From: Diplosphaera chodatii
Lineage: Eukaryota; Chlorophyta; Trebouxiophyceae; Prasiolales; Stichococcaceae
Length of the DNA: 64,000 bases
Direction of reading: 5' to 3'
Assembly: GCA_032358165.1 (NCBI GenBank)
Contig: JAALGY010000019.1
Span: 2,046,001 to 2,110,000 of the forward strand
Shown here: positions 32,401-44,125 of the stretch, one piece after another
Position numbering within the stretch: the stretch's first letter is position 1
How the letters are laid out: each line of letters opens with the position of its first letter
Program-made: the position numbers and the translations under genes
Notes under the pieces: model-generated
What the model was told of the DNA's origin: nothing
Databases searched by the model: none
What the model saw: the letters and a program-made list of their open reading frames with translations, nothing else

Positions 32401-34941
32401 GACACCCTGCTGGAGGGCGCCCTGCCGCCGGAGCTGGCCGGCCTGGACACCCAGGCGGCCCAGCCGCCCCCGCAGCAGCAACCAGCAGCCCGCAGCACTG
32501 GTACGCTGTGTTGGCTTTACCTCGGTGTACCTCGGTGGTGGCAATACCTGCGCATGACGTTAGGTGCAAAGCCGCCGCTTGCCCGCAGCTCGTTGCCAAG
32601 TGCCAGGCTGTGCACAAGCGACGGCATCCGGCGCAGTCATTTCCTGACGCGATGTCAGCGGCTTGCTTCCAGGGGCAGCGTCATGGCAGGGCCTGGCGGC
32701 AGGCGCGGCCGCTGCGGGGCAGGCGCCTGCGGCGCGCGCTGCACCAGCGCCCTCGGCCGCAAAGCCATCGCGAGCACCCCACAAGGTAGACTTTCTGTGC
32801 ACCGCTGGTTATGCATGTGGGTTAAATGGTCTCAGCAGCGGGTGACTGCTCTTAGCAGTTCGCACAGCGGTGCTCAGGGCGCTGTCCCGTTAGATGAACG
32901 TGATGTTGCAATGCAGCTGATTCCCATGCACACTCATGAGTCGAGGACCATTGATGAGAGCCCAGACAAGCCTCTCGGATGCATGAAGGGGCTCTGCTAT
33001 GTTATGCCAGAAAACCTGCTTGGCTACCGATGCACAGGCCACCGCCCGGGCACTGGACTCGTCTCGGAGCGCAGCCGAGCGCGATGCCATCCGGGCAGCA
33101 GCCACGGCAGCACAGGTGCGATCAAACCCTGAGAGCCTTCACCTCACATTACCACGCCGGCTCCACGAGTTGCTACACCTTGCTTCAGAAGGTCTCCACT
33201 TCTGCTGCATAGTGCCTGCTGCCACGAGTTGTACAGCAGTTTGTGTATGTCTTGACAAGCAAGTGCCCACCCTGCGCTGGTTTCGATGCAACAGTGGGAG
33301 TATGAAGACGAGTATGACGACTCCTTCGATGCCTACGATGCCGGAGGCGCTGCAGACGGCTTGGCGGATGCTGAGGGTGCGCTGCTGATGTCAGCCCCAG
33401 GGGCTTTCGTGTTTTAACAGGCCATGCCCAGCAGAGGGTGGGCTATTGGCTGCTGCCGCCAGGTCATGGATTGCCTTGACAAAAGCGCAATGCTAGTTGC
33501 AGCTGAGCAGGATGCTCTGCTCCTTCCTGTGTGCGAAGTGCCCATGTGGCATAGGAACCTGCTCAGATAGGCTGCTTGTCCATGGCAGGCGACGAGGACG
33601 AGGCTTTGGCACCGAGAGGCCAGCGCTTCGGCAGCTATGGTGCGCCTCCGCCACGGGGAGCGTTTGGTGGCGCATCTGCAGCAGCCGGGCCATCAGGCAG
33701 GGCGCCGCAGCAGCAGCAGCAGCAGCAACGGCAACCGTCAGGGGCAGCAGGCGCCGGCCGGGGCCGGGGCCGCCAGCAGCAGCAGCAGGGCAAGGCCTGG
33801 ATCGCCGACGGCAAGGTCTACAATTACAGGTGACAACCGACCCTCTGGACATCAGCTTTGCCGTGCTGCCGTGATGACTGCCGACAACAGTGCTGCAGTC
33901 GCATTGCAGCACTTCCGGTGGCATGGCATGCTTCGTGGCTGGACCAGTGGTATGGCATGCATGTGCCTGAAGTACGGGGGCTGTGCCGTCAGGAAAGCTC
34001 ACCCTCGGACGCCAGCAGCCTTCGGTTGCACGCCCTTTGTGCAGTCAACTTTGGCGAGCAGAGTGGACGCATGAGCCACATATTGCACCTTTCCCCCGGT
34101 GTTTTGATGGAGGAGTGCTTAAGACCTTCCTCGGGACACAGGCAATATTTCTGTTGGTGAATGCTACCCTGGGTGAGATTGACAGTGCAATGGTGCAGGA
34201 AGGAGGGTGCCACGGAGGTCGCGGGCGGTCCGGAGGCGGCGCAGCGCGCCGCGGCTGCCGCCCGTGCAGCGGCGCAGGCCATCCATGGGCTGGGGCCCGG
34301 CGGCAACGTGCCCCAGGCGAGGGTCAATCGCTTCTCACCCCTGAGAAGCAGCTCCAGTAGTTTGGTACAACCCCCGGCGCTGTTCTTGAACGCCGGGGCG
34401 CTGTCTGATGTCATGGCCATCGTCCCATTGCTGGATGCTGCCTGCGATTCTGAGCTGTGGTCTGGCCACCCTGCAACCAGGCGCCAGCCATTGCCACCCG
34501 CTGCAGTACATCTGCACCCTCAGCAGGACGCTGTGGTTTCCCCTCATGCACCCTGCTGGTGGTCTGCAGGCGGCACCCCTGCAAGCGCAGCCGCGCCGCC
34601 CGCTGCGCATTGAGCGCCCGCCTGAAGCGCCAGACCACCACCAGCAACAGCAACAGCAGCAGCAGCAGCAGCAAGCTCTCAGCCAGTCGCGGGCGGGCGG
34701 CGGCGGCGCAGCTGCCGAACAGGGGTCAGCGAACGGCGGCGGCAGCCGCAGCAGCAGCCCGGGGCCCGGCAGGGGCGGCGGCCGCGGCAGGGGCCGGGGC
34801 GGCGGCGGCAGAGGGGATGCAAGCGGCGGCGGAGGGGATGCCGGCGGGCGGCGGGGCCACGCGTGGAAGGACCAGCACAAGGCGCAGGTGGGCAACCACG
34901 GCCGCAAGGAGCGCGCCGCCCGCAAGGCCGGCGTGCCATGA
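29452..34941 (+). CDS. ASCC2: activating signal cointegrator 1 complex subunit 2 homologue (CUE-domain protein)
   Basis: Ubiquitin-binding subunit of the ASCC complex, known in animals and yeast for alkylation-damage repair and for disassembly of collided ribosomes. Sixteen exons (29452-29487, 29675-29859, 30093-30185, 30385-30523, 30640-30787, 30977-31236, 31340-31541, 31716-31892, 32049-32155, 32371-32500, 32673-32785, 33038-33115, 33295-33376, 33589-33829, 34199-34322, 34570-34941) sum to 2487 nt, 828 residues (human about 757). Landmarks are LAACLDSYLQNSR (human CLDSYLRYV), APKLLDVAILYG, a CUE domain (IAQIRDVLPGYGDGFLAAAL then HFGGRADRVIDTLLEG), the acidic YEDEYDDSFDAYD motif, and the basic tail WKDQHKAQVGNHGRKERAAR. 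Exon 7 must end at a GC donor (ACAG then GCAAGT) to keep phase. Two polyglutamine runs and Gly/Arg-rich stretches are lineage features. Confidence 0.93.
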
Positions 34942-35324
34942 CGGCATCCCTGAGCGAACCTGGAGCTGGAGTTACCTTGCTTCAGTCTGCGGGCGGGTCG
35001 CCGCCGCTCGAGTTGCGCTGCCGTGCGCAACTGCTGATATCATGCGGAGAGAATATGTATCTTAGAAGAGGATTTGGCGTCAGGAGCCGCCAGGTCGTTC
35101 ATGATATGTGCCGAACGAAGGGGCACAGGCTCAATATGTCAGCAAGTGGCCAGCACAGCTTGCGATGCTGGTCTGTCAGCACATTGATGAAGTAACCAGG
35201 CAGGCAGGGCTGTGGCAAACGAGAATTGCATCAGAACCACTGCATACACGCCCACAGTCATGTCGCCTACACCAGCAATGGCTGCCTTCATCCCCACGCA
35301 CACCAAGGCCTGCAAAATCTGCGG

Positions 35325-38300
35325 TCACTGCGCCTTCCTCAGACGTTTCAGCTGCAGGCCGCCGCGCGCGCTGCCGCCGCTGCTGCGCTGGCGCCCCTTC
35401 CTGCTGCCACCCCGGCCAGCCGGAGGCGGCACCGTCACGCTGAAGCGTGTCACACCATCACCCTTCTGCGGCCTGCTGTCCGGCCAGTCGTCCTCACTGT
35501 CGGGCGTACCCAGGGCGCCTGTGCCATGCCGCCGGCCGCCACCTGCACTGTCTAGCAGGGAAACCATCAGGAGGGGCACCTGGTATGGGTCACAGGGTGA
35601 TTACCGTGAGTTACCTAGCTCACCCGAGTTCCTGCCATTGGGCGCCGGCTGGCATGCCCTCAGAGGCTGCCTGCCACCGCTTTGGGCAGCATCTGCAGCG
35701 TCGGGCTCGCCTCCGCTGCCCTCGCGCTGGCTGCCTGGAGCCGCTGCAGCTGCTGCACCCTGACTCGCAGTCTTGCCGCCTGTATAGGCAGGCAACCGCA
35801 GCCGCTGCAGCCGGCCGCCCAGCTGCGCGGCCGCTGCAGCGTGGCCCCCGTGCGCGGCAGCAGCACTGTTGCCGGCATGCCTGTGCGGCTCTGGCACAGC
35901 TGCACTCCTGCGCTGCTGCTGCTGCAGCGGGGCCCCTGCCGCGGCGGCTGGCTGCTGCTGTGCTGCAGGGGCCCGCGTCAGGATGGGCACCGGAGGCCGC
36001 TGTGGCGCGGGCAGGCTGCCCTGTAACAGCGTCCGCAGCAGGCCGAACGCACCGCTGCTGTGGTCTAGCGGGGAGTACAGGCCACCTGCAAAGTCATATA
36101 TCCGGACCAGGCTCAAAGTGCCAGTGTGTGGTGTCGAATAATATACAGCCAAACGACGTTGCTAGTGCTGCGAGCGCAGCAGCAGCGTATGAACAGGTCT
36201 GCTTGAGACAGTGAGACATGAGGCAAGTTGATGTGCAGCTGACACCCAAGCAGCCTGATCCATCACATCAGCCGGTTCCTTGCCATGATTGTCGTGCCAT
36301 ATAACAGCTCAACAAAGATGTGCAGGCTGCAGGGTGTTACCGGCGCCAGATGCTGGGAGCTGGGACAGCTGGGCCTGTGCTGCGTCTACAGCCTCCCGTG
36401 ACAGCGGGCACGGCGGCGGCAGCGCTGCTATCACTGGTAGCAGCTCCTCTGCAGATGCTATCCTGCAGGAGACATGCACCCCTTGCTTTCACCGCACCGT
36501 AGGAGAGCAGTTGACCAACAGTGCCATGCAACCATGTGGTTCCATTGCCACCCATAATTGGGTCGTCAGTCCCCTCCACAACGCCGTTTCTGTATACAAA
36601 ACTGCTATGCTGCCGTCAAGAGGCATTTCGGCTTACAGTAGTGAAGGTGTGCTGACCTGCGGACCAGCAGCGCAGCGGAATCAGCGGCAGGGCGTGCCGC
36701 ATAGTAGCATCTGAATGGCGCCGTTGCTACTGCTGAGGTGCAGCCTGCTGTAGTGGGCACACAACTTGATGTGTCCAGGTCGGCGGCAGCTGCGAGCAGC
36801 AGCGCTGACCCGCTGTCCCTCAGCACCTGCACATCAGAAATGCAACATCAGCTGCTGCAGACCTGTGCAGCGTTCGATGGCTGCGCCGAGCACAACATGT
36901 TTCACTGCAGTCTCACCACACGGTGGTGACCAACCAGCAGCGATGTTCACCTGGCACAGGGCTGCCATTGCCTGATCGTTGGACTCGTAGGCATCATAGT
37001 CCTCCAGGGCATCTGACCCTGCTGCCAGCAGGTGTGGTAGGCCCCACATGAGGCCCTCGCTGAGCTCGTCAACCTATGTAGGAGGGTCACCACAGTCAGG
37101 CCACACCACTGGGGCGCACCACATCAGAAAGGCGGCAGCAGCAGTTGGCGTCAACACCTCGAGCCCCAGTGGTACCCAGCCTTGGCACAGATACTTGCTC
37201 AGCAGCTAATCACCTTCACCTGCCGCACACAGCGCAGCGTGACAGCATCTGGACGCATGCTCTGTTCGGCGGCGGCAGCGGCACCCGCTGCGCCTTGACC
37301 GCCTGTATCGCCGGGCAGCTGCTCCACCGCCAGCGAGGGAACTGCAGCCCCAGGCGCATACGCAAGACGTGTGCTGCATCCCAGTTCGACGGTGCGCGGA
37401 TCTGGTACCACTGCATTTTGAGGCAGCACTGCCCCGCTGATGCTGCAGACGCCTGCCATGGCGCAGGGGCAGTGTCAGTGCAGGTTCTCACCCGACGGTG
37501 ACCAGAATCACCAGCACTCGAGTGCATGCAAGCACTGTCTCAGTTTGTGGGTGCATGCAGAGGACGTGACACGACCTGCAATGCCGTCTGATCTGGCGTC
37601 TGCCAGCGGAGCGTCGTGGCAGGCGCACAGCTGCCCGTGTGCCAGGTTGGCAGTGAGTGGCAGGACCTGCACAGCGCGACTGCAGCTGTTGACCCAGCGG
37701 CCCTTGAGGGACGCACTGGACAATTGTTTTCGAAGGCATCTCGCCTTCAGCATGCGGGTGCACCCTGCACCTGGTCGAGCAGGGTGCAATGAAGCAGAGA
37801 GGTCGGGAGCGCGATGGCCACAGGCCGTGGAGGCGGCAGCACAAAGTCCCGCACCCATTGCAGCGCCAGCTGCTGCAGCGACTCTGGGTCTACATGCAGG
37901 ACACGAGCAATCTTCACTATTTCAGCAGAAGATCATGCTGAATTCTGACTGGTGCTGTAATCACATATGGAACAGTTACAACATGTTTGGGTCTGCTAAC
38001 CATTAGGGACGAACGACGCCGTGGCATTGGTGGCGTCCATGAGGTCCGTCAGGAACGTGCTGCGGTCTGCTTCGCTCATGCATGGGCCGCCTGCACACCA
38101 GCCTGATCAAGCTGACTTTGCCAGCAGGAATCGCATGCAGTTGCCAGGTCCTTGCATATGACTCCTCTACTCCAAGTCGATAAGAGAGCGCATGCATATG
38201 GGCCAGAGCGCACCTGCATCAACTGAAGGCACCAGAGCCACAAACTGCACACGGATGCTGGCGCGGTCAGAGTCTGCGATGGCACGGCGGAAGGCCTGGT

Positions 38301-38930
38301 AGCCAAAGACATGCCCCAGTAGGCAAACGGTGGTCTGCAGCGGTGTCGGCAGGCCGCTGCGGCCAGCAAGGTGTGCGATCAAAGACTTCAATGCCAGCCC
38401 TGCAGTGGACAGCAACCTCAGTACGTGCCACCAGGTCCTGATAGCATGCATGCATTGGCATACTGTTGTGCTATTGCATGCGAAGCCTTTGGTGCATGAT
38501 AGGGTGCAGCTGATGCGTGCAAAGCACTCAGCGAGGGTGAGCTTGACCTGTCTTGACCGGGTCCAACACGCCGGTCGTGGCCGAAGCATGCAGCTTCTGC
38601 ACCGCAAGGCTGAACTCGCGCAGACTGAATGGCCCAGGCCGTTGCAGCACCTGCGCCGAGATGCCATGTGTCATCAGCGGCTATGACGCAGAGGGTGTGG
38701 TGCAGTAGCGCGGGATGGAAGGCGCCACATGATGCACTGATTTGCGACATGCCTTGAGCTGCACGTCCTGCCCATTTGCTTGGCGATGCACCGCGCACAG
38801 CCCGATGCTGAAGCTGCTGGCGCATTGCTGGGCATGCACAGCGGCCAGGCATCCAAATTGCAGCAACGCTGAGTCCTGCGTGACAAAGCACATATCAGCA
38901 TCATCACGGCGCCTGGCATCATGAATGGTG
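35325..38930 (-). CDS. unrecognised multi-exon protein, helical with Gln/Ala-rich C terminus
   Basis: I do not recognise the family. Minus-strand exons bounded by good splice signals include about 38568-38660 (FSLREFSLAVQKLHASATTG), 38216-38391 (GLALKSLIAHLAGRSG, QTTVCLLGHVFGYQAF), about 37770-37915 (IARVLHVDPESLQQLALQWV) and about 36959-37073 (VDELSEGLMWGLPHLLAAGS, then an acidic stretch). Further ones are near 36320-36450 (ASAEELLPVIAALPPPCPLS), a Gln/Ala-rich segment near 35700-36090, and a basic end at 35325 (SARGGLQLKRLRKAQ). The leucine-rich amphipathic pattern suggests helical-repeat (HEAT/ARM-like) architecture, but this is inference. The start was not fixed. The first plausible exon is near 38810-38885 (DSALLQFGCLAAVHAQQC). 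Exon borders are approximate and more than one gene is possible. Confidence 0.5.
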
Positions 38931-39865
38931 CTTTAGGCATGCAGAATGGTCATGGCGGTTGGCTCATAACCACATGGCATGCTTGCACCTGCAGATGCCG
39001 GGTGGTCGCCTCCTCCAATGCATCGACCAGTATGATCAATTCCTTGTGCATTGTAAGCCCTATGATGCACCTGTTCTCCTCGGCTGCTCAGCTAGGTTCT
39101 CACATCTGACTGAAGTGCCACACCGACTGATATTGGGACCAGCACTCGAACATCACGTCGAGGTGACAGTCTCCTGGGAGGGATATGAGGCTGCCGAAAG
39201 CCATAAATGCATGCTTTTAGCCACAGACCTGCTGCACCAGCTACAAGTGCTGCAGATCGAAGGTCACAGCATGCACATCACGGCTGATCGCCAACTTGAG
39301 CGAGCACACCGGAGTATGCTAACACTGCAAAGCTAGCAGGACTTGCAAGCATGTGCTCAGCAGAACATGACTGAAAGCTAGTGCATCGTGCATGCTTGCA
39401 AAGTCTGTGTTTTGCGCTCCGAGACCGGCACGTGCCATCATTTTGCATTCTGCATATCAGCATTATAGTGAACCTTCTGACATATTCCCTTACCAGATTG
39501 TCCGGCTTGCTACCTTCGTTTTGCACGCAGTGCCAGCGCTCAGCCTGCTCAGGCAGCGTACTTCGGCGTGTTGTGATGGTGCCAAAGTAAACCGTGCAGC
39601 AGGTGCAGCACGGCTTGCAGGCAGTGATTGACACGTGGAGCTCAGCATCGCAACGCTTGCATGGCTTGAACTGCATCGTAGGGTGCAGCTGCCATGTTGG
39701 CCGCGGCTCGAAGGGAACCCATGAATGTGCAGCTGGGCGGCGCACCGCATGGCACCTTTACCAGCGGGCAATCCAGCGCAGCTGAGGCAGGGCAGATCGC
39801 CTGTTGAATGATGTGTGTCGGCTCATCAGCCTGCAGTAACTCGTGTTTTCGGTGCCTGGTGTAGA
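38931..39865. other. intergenic region, no confident gene
   Basis: Lies between the unknown minus-strand gene and the first TMEM163-like gene, presumably with a divergent promoter. It contains one 126-codon plus-strand frame (38959-39336) that is discussed among the rejected items. Confidence 0.4.
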
Positions 39866-41526
39866 ATGCGGACCAGCCGTGCATCTGCTTCACAGCTGTT
39901 TGGCGGCGTGCAGGGTGGCGCTGCAGATGCCACAGCAGCAAGAGCAGGCAAGGGCGCAGAGCCGGAGGTGATAGCTAAGTGGACACGGCGGGCGCGCATC
40001 TTTGTGGCGCTGACCATCGTGTTCTCTCTGGTCATGGGCGTGCTGGCAATCGTCGCCGGCATCCTTGTGGGTGCGCTCACACTGTTGCTGACCTGTGCGC
40101 GCCCTACCGCGCAGCTACGTAGTTTACTGCGTATGCAGCTGGATTAACAGCTGGATTACCAAACCGAGGCTGCCATGCCTGCAGAGTCGGCGGCACTTTT
40201 GGCATATGGACTGGAAAGCTTTGTGGACCTGTGGGCATCCCTGCTGGTGCGCTGCTGCGGAGAGTAGCGCTGGCATTGCGACTGGTCTGGATTCAGCTGA
40301 GCCTCGAGAGGCTGCGTGTTGCAGGTGCTGTGGCGCTTCTGGGATGATGCCAACAGCGAAGCGGGGCTCAGGCATAACTTGGCACGCGAGGAGCGCGCCA
40401 ATGTTGGCATTGCTGCCACGGTGAGCTTGCGCAGACAATGGGTGCACAAATGTCCACGGTATGTCAGTGAACGTGCGTTTCAGTCTCTGCGCACATGCCC
40501 CATTGCCGGTAAGCGCGCTGCCACCATGGCTTCCATGCTGCTGAACCGCACGCTCGCCATCTCACAAGTACCAAGGCGCTGAAGTATGCTTGCGCTGCAT
40601 GCAGTTCATCGTGATCGCAATCATCACGGGCGGTGATGCTATATCGCATCTGGTCCAGGTGCGGGTGCTGCACTTGCTGGTGTGACACATGTGATCATCA
40701 GTTGATGTGCTGCTGGTAAAGACACCATGTTGCTGTTCGCTTTGCAGCACAAGAGTCCGGAGGACAGCACGGTGGTGCTGGCGTTTGCAGTGGTCAGCAT
40801 CGTGGTGTTGTTCAGTTTTGGCATCTACAAGCTGTGCATCAATCAGTATGTTGAGTCGAAGGCGCTCGAACAAGGTGGGCGCGGATGCTGGTGCACATGA
40901 GGCTCTGCCTGTTGCGCAGCCTGGCTCCAGCTGGCCATGCAATAAAGCCATATAGCAACTGTAGTTCTTTTCATTACCTTTGCAGATGCCGTAGCTTCAT
41001 TTTCGGTTGTGGTCCTGTCGATCGGCATTTTGGTGTCAGCAGGTGGGCACCTGCATCTGCAAGCGAGCGCAGATGCATGTCATACCTGATACACACAAGC
41101 GAGCGCAGATGCATGTCATGCCTGATACACAGCAAGAGAACGCATGCTTAAAATCAACATTCCCTCTGCAGTTATGTACCAGTTCAACGAGAGCATTTGG
41201 TGGCTGGTAAGGGCTGCTGCCTATTGATTGTTCCTCACAGTACCTGACCCAACACTGCTGCAGTCAGGCTGCAGCACGTTGACCCACTGCTGGTGATCTG
41301 CAGGATGCTGCAATCGCAATCGCAGTCACCTTCTGTCTGGCAGTTTACTCGATACCAATCCTGGTGAGGCTGTGTTCACGGCACCATCTATCTGCAGCTG
41401 GACCACCTGCCTGTGCCAAGTGCATGCATTCATAGGGCGCTTGTCTGTGTGCAGGTCACGCGGAAGTGGTGGCGAAAGGCATTCTGGCGCACAGATGTAC
41501 AGTGGCGGGATGCCGCGGATGCTTGA
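39866..41526 (+). CDS. TMEM163/CDF-like membrane cation transporter, tandem copy 1
   Basis: Predicted six-helix membrane protein of the TMEM163 branch of cation diffusion facilitators, which export zinc in animals. Nine exons (39866-40070, 40185-40246, 40325-40420, 40605-40658, 40748-40874, 40986-41042, 41172-41206, 41304-41363, 41455-41526) sum to 768 nt, 255 residues. Helix 1 is IFVALTIVFSLVMGVLAIVAG. The conserved helix 2 block LAYGLESFVDLWASLLVLWR matches the YGFD-LD-SS-VLWRY pattern of TMEM163, with an acidic pair on the helix. ERANV precedes helix 3, YVESKALEQDAVASFSVVVL marks helix 4/5, and the sequence ends in the basic tail TRKWWRKAFW. The frame is open to 39815 upstream, but 39866 is the first ATG in it. 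Metal specificity is inferred from the family. Confidence 0.88.
41060..41131 (+). repeat. 36-bp direct tandem repeat, two units
   Basis: Units 41060-41095 and 41096-41131 differ at one base (an A/G change in the CAT-A/G-CCTGATACACA part). They lie in the intron after exon 6 of TMEM163-like copy 1 and have no counterpart in copy 2, so the expansion post-dates the gene duplication. Confidence 0.95.
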
Positions 41527-42314
41527 ACACTAAGCATATCTGTTATCACACTTATGTGGCTGCTCCACACCTTGGTGGCATGGTGTTTCCTGGTCGTGTG
41601 CGGGCAGCTGGCCTCTCCTAACGCTGTGAAGGGCGCATGCACATGCTGATGGCATGCCCCTGCCCATGACTGAATGGACTGCGGCGGTACCCTTGAAATT
41701 GTCAGGCAGCAGGCTGCAAACTCTGTTCAGAACGCCACGAATGGCGACTTGCCAGGCTTGCATAAGGACCGGTGCATTATGTGCTGAGTTGGAAGCATAG
41801 GAAGCACATGGGCGTCCCTGGCCATGCCACCTGGCTACCTTGACCATGCTCGAATGAACGCATGACACAACATACTTCGGCGCGCAATTCGCATCTCAAG
41901 TCCTGTAGCACATCTGCTACGAGCGTTGAAGTTAACAGAACCGACACCCTGGCAATTGCTATTACTTCACGTGTGCTCGCAGCGTTGATCTGGTGCAGTT
42001 GTGCACGTGTGCCTGCCCACCAGCTGGTTCGAAGCATCTGCAGGCAGACAGCATGAGGAGCGATGATCCGGAAGACGAGATGTCGACAGTAGACATAGAG
42101 TCTGGCACAGGCAACGGCAATGACAGACGAGACCAAAACAGCTCGCATGCAGCCGAGCCCAGCACAACCTTCGACACCAGGGTGCGGCATTCTCCGACTG
42201 TACATTCGCAACACATTCTGTATACGCAGCTTGAACGCCTTGGTCCACGCAGACAACATGGTGGGCAGGAGTGCCATTACCAGCTGCATGCGCAGTGTCA
42301 GGAGTTGACGCATC
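41527..42314. other. spacer between tandem TMEM163-like genes
   Basis: No independent gene is seen. A plus-strand frame with MSTVDIESGTGNGND at about 42079 lies upstream of the second gene and could be an alternative first exon for it. I could not find a phase-compatible junction to the next exon with confidence. Confidence 0.4.
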
Positions 42315-44125
42315 ATGGTGCGCGCATCATTGCTGCAGGGCGTGCAGCTGGGCAAGGCGCCCAACGGGGTGGAGGTGGAGCGGCCGGACCGGGGCCTGCT
42401 CGCTGATCAGGACCACCAGCGGGCGATCTGGACGTCCCGCGCCCGCCGCTTCACCAGCATCGCCATGGTGGTCGACTTTGTGACCGCCATCCTGGCGCTG
42501 GTTGCCGGCGGCATCATCAACAGGTGGGTGGTAACTCTTTCCCGAGTTTCTGTGGCACCGAGTCGGTTTGCGCAGTGAGACTCGGTGCCACAGAAACTGC
42601 TGCAGCCTGAAGAGGGGCAGCGGAGTGACCATGCCAGCAAGCTGCTCGAGCTTCATGCCCATGCCCATGCCACTTATGTGATAGGACGCTGCGGTACTCT
42701 GCAGCTCCATCAACAGTCATCCGCGTCCGCGCCATCGTGGCACATGATCACATGGTTGCTGCCTGCGCCTGCAGTTCGGCCATGATTGGGTACGGGCTCG
42801 AGGCGTTTGTCGACATGGTTGCGTCAATACTGGTACGCACGTGTTCTGGTCATGCAGTTGAAGCTAGCATACAGGTGGTCCATGCATTGCGCACTTTGCA
42901 CGCACAGATGAAAGGTGCTGCAGAGGCAATCTGTTGGGCTGCAGGTATTATGGCGGTTTTGGGAGTCGGCAGACACAGCGGCTGGGGCGCGCGCCAACGA
43001 AGATAGGGAGCAGCGCGCCAATGTGCTCATCGCCTTCATCGTGAGCGCTTGCCATGGCACACTTGGTCTTGCGTGTAAGAGTGAATATTGAAAACAGTCA
43101 ATCCTGGCATTCCGCTCCTGGCGATACACATACCGGGAGGCATGCTGCTGGCCAGGGCTCTGCACCTGTTCCCGCCGGCAGGCGCACCTGGCTCAGGGCA
43201 GGCCCAGAGTCGTTTTGGGCCAGCCGACTCAAGGGGGGTGTACGTTGCTGCCCGTGCAGTTTGTGGCGATCGCCATCATCACCAGCGGCGACGCCATCGA
43301 GCACCTGGCGAACCACAAGGAGCCGGAGGAGGGTTTCCTGATCATCATCTTTGCCGTGATCACGATGTTTCTGCTGGGCGCGATCGGCGCCGTGAAGCTG
43401 TACATCAACCGGCACCTCCACAGCAAGGCGCTCGAGCAGGTGCGGGCGGCTGCTGACTCAGCGCGCAGTGGCAGTCCTGACCAGCCGGCACAAGCGCTGC
43501 CAACATCTTTGCCGCTCAAGCAGACTGCAAGGTGGTCGATGTTGCTGATGACGCACGATGGAAAGTTTCTGCAAGCAAAGCAGCACTCGATTGCCCGCCG
43601 CAGGATGCCATGGCCTCCTTTGCCACGGCAGCCATCTCCGTCGGCCTGCTGGCGTCGGCGTCAGCGCATGCAGCCAACGACGCCGTCTGGTGGCTGGTGC
43701 GTCCTTGCATACGTCAATGCATGCACGTCATGCTGTTGTAGCCCTACATATACCACCACGAGTATGCTGCCCGTACGCTAGCAGGCACTGTAGTATTCTT
43801 CACCATGACCAGTTGCGCTATTTGCCATGGACTTGCTCTCTTGACACGACCCTGCTCCAGCGATGGGTCTTGAAAGCATGCAGGACAGTGTATGGGCGCT
43901 CATCGTGGTGTGGACGCTGGCCATCTACAACTTACCGTGAGTGCCTCTATCAAGAGCACTGGCATGCTGCTATCACTGTCATAACCCTGCTGTTGCCCTG
44001 ATGCTGCTGGCCTTGTCATTGGAGTTGCTTAGATGAATTGCTGGCTGTGACTGTGCAGGATCCTCATCAAGATGCGGTGGTGGCACAAAAGCTTCTGGAA
44101 GAGCTGGTCATCCAGCGATTCATAG
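42315..44125 (+). CDS. TMEM163/CDF-like membrane cation transporter, tandem copy 2
   Basis: Paralogue of the gene just upstream. Seven exons (42315-42523, 42775-42832, 42945-43040, 43260-43439, 43604-43696, 43884-43936, 44059-44125) sum to 756 nt, 251 residues. Shared blocks are MIGYGLEAFVDMVASILVLW, EQRANVLIAFIFVAIAIITS with GDAIEHL, LYINRHLHSKALEQDAMASF, ANDAVWWL, and the basic C terminus KMRWWHKSFWKSW. Two introns of copy 1 are absent here: the one after SHLVQ, and the one splitting the segment before WWL. The last intron sits two residues earlier. The ATG at 42315 (MVRASLLQGVQLGK) is the chosen start, and an upstream first exon is possible. The N-terminal region before helix 1 (VERPDRGLLADQDHQRAIW) differs from copy 1. 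Confidence 0.87.
42545..42598. repeat. perfect 20-bp inverted repeat with 14-nt loop
   Basis: Left arm 42545-42564 (AGTTTCTGTGGCACCGAGTC) and right arm 42579-42598 are exact reverse complements. They lie in intron 1 of TMEM163-like copy 2, about 22 bases after the splice donor. They could fold as a strong hairpin in the pre-mRNA. Whether this is a small-RNA precursor, a splicing element or a remnant of a short inverted-repeat element cannot be told from sequence. Confidence 0.95.

Noticed and set aside
34335..35030. 231-codon minus-strand frame over the end of ASCC2
   Set aside because: Its Pro/Cys/Arg composition mirrors the Gln/Gly/Arg-rich ASCC2 tail on the plus strand. It is a shadow frame.
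38959..39336. 126-codon plus-strand open frame (contains HLTEVPHRLILGPALEHHVE and VTVSWEGYEAAESH)
   Set aside because: It is the only long frame in the gap and has a protein-like composition. There is no recognisable domain, no splice partners, and the resemblance of SWEGYE to chromodomain-type retroelement tails is too weak to call.
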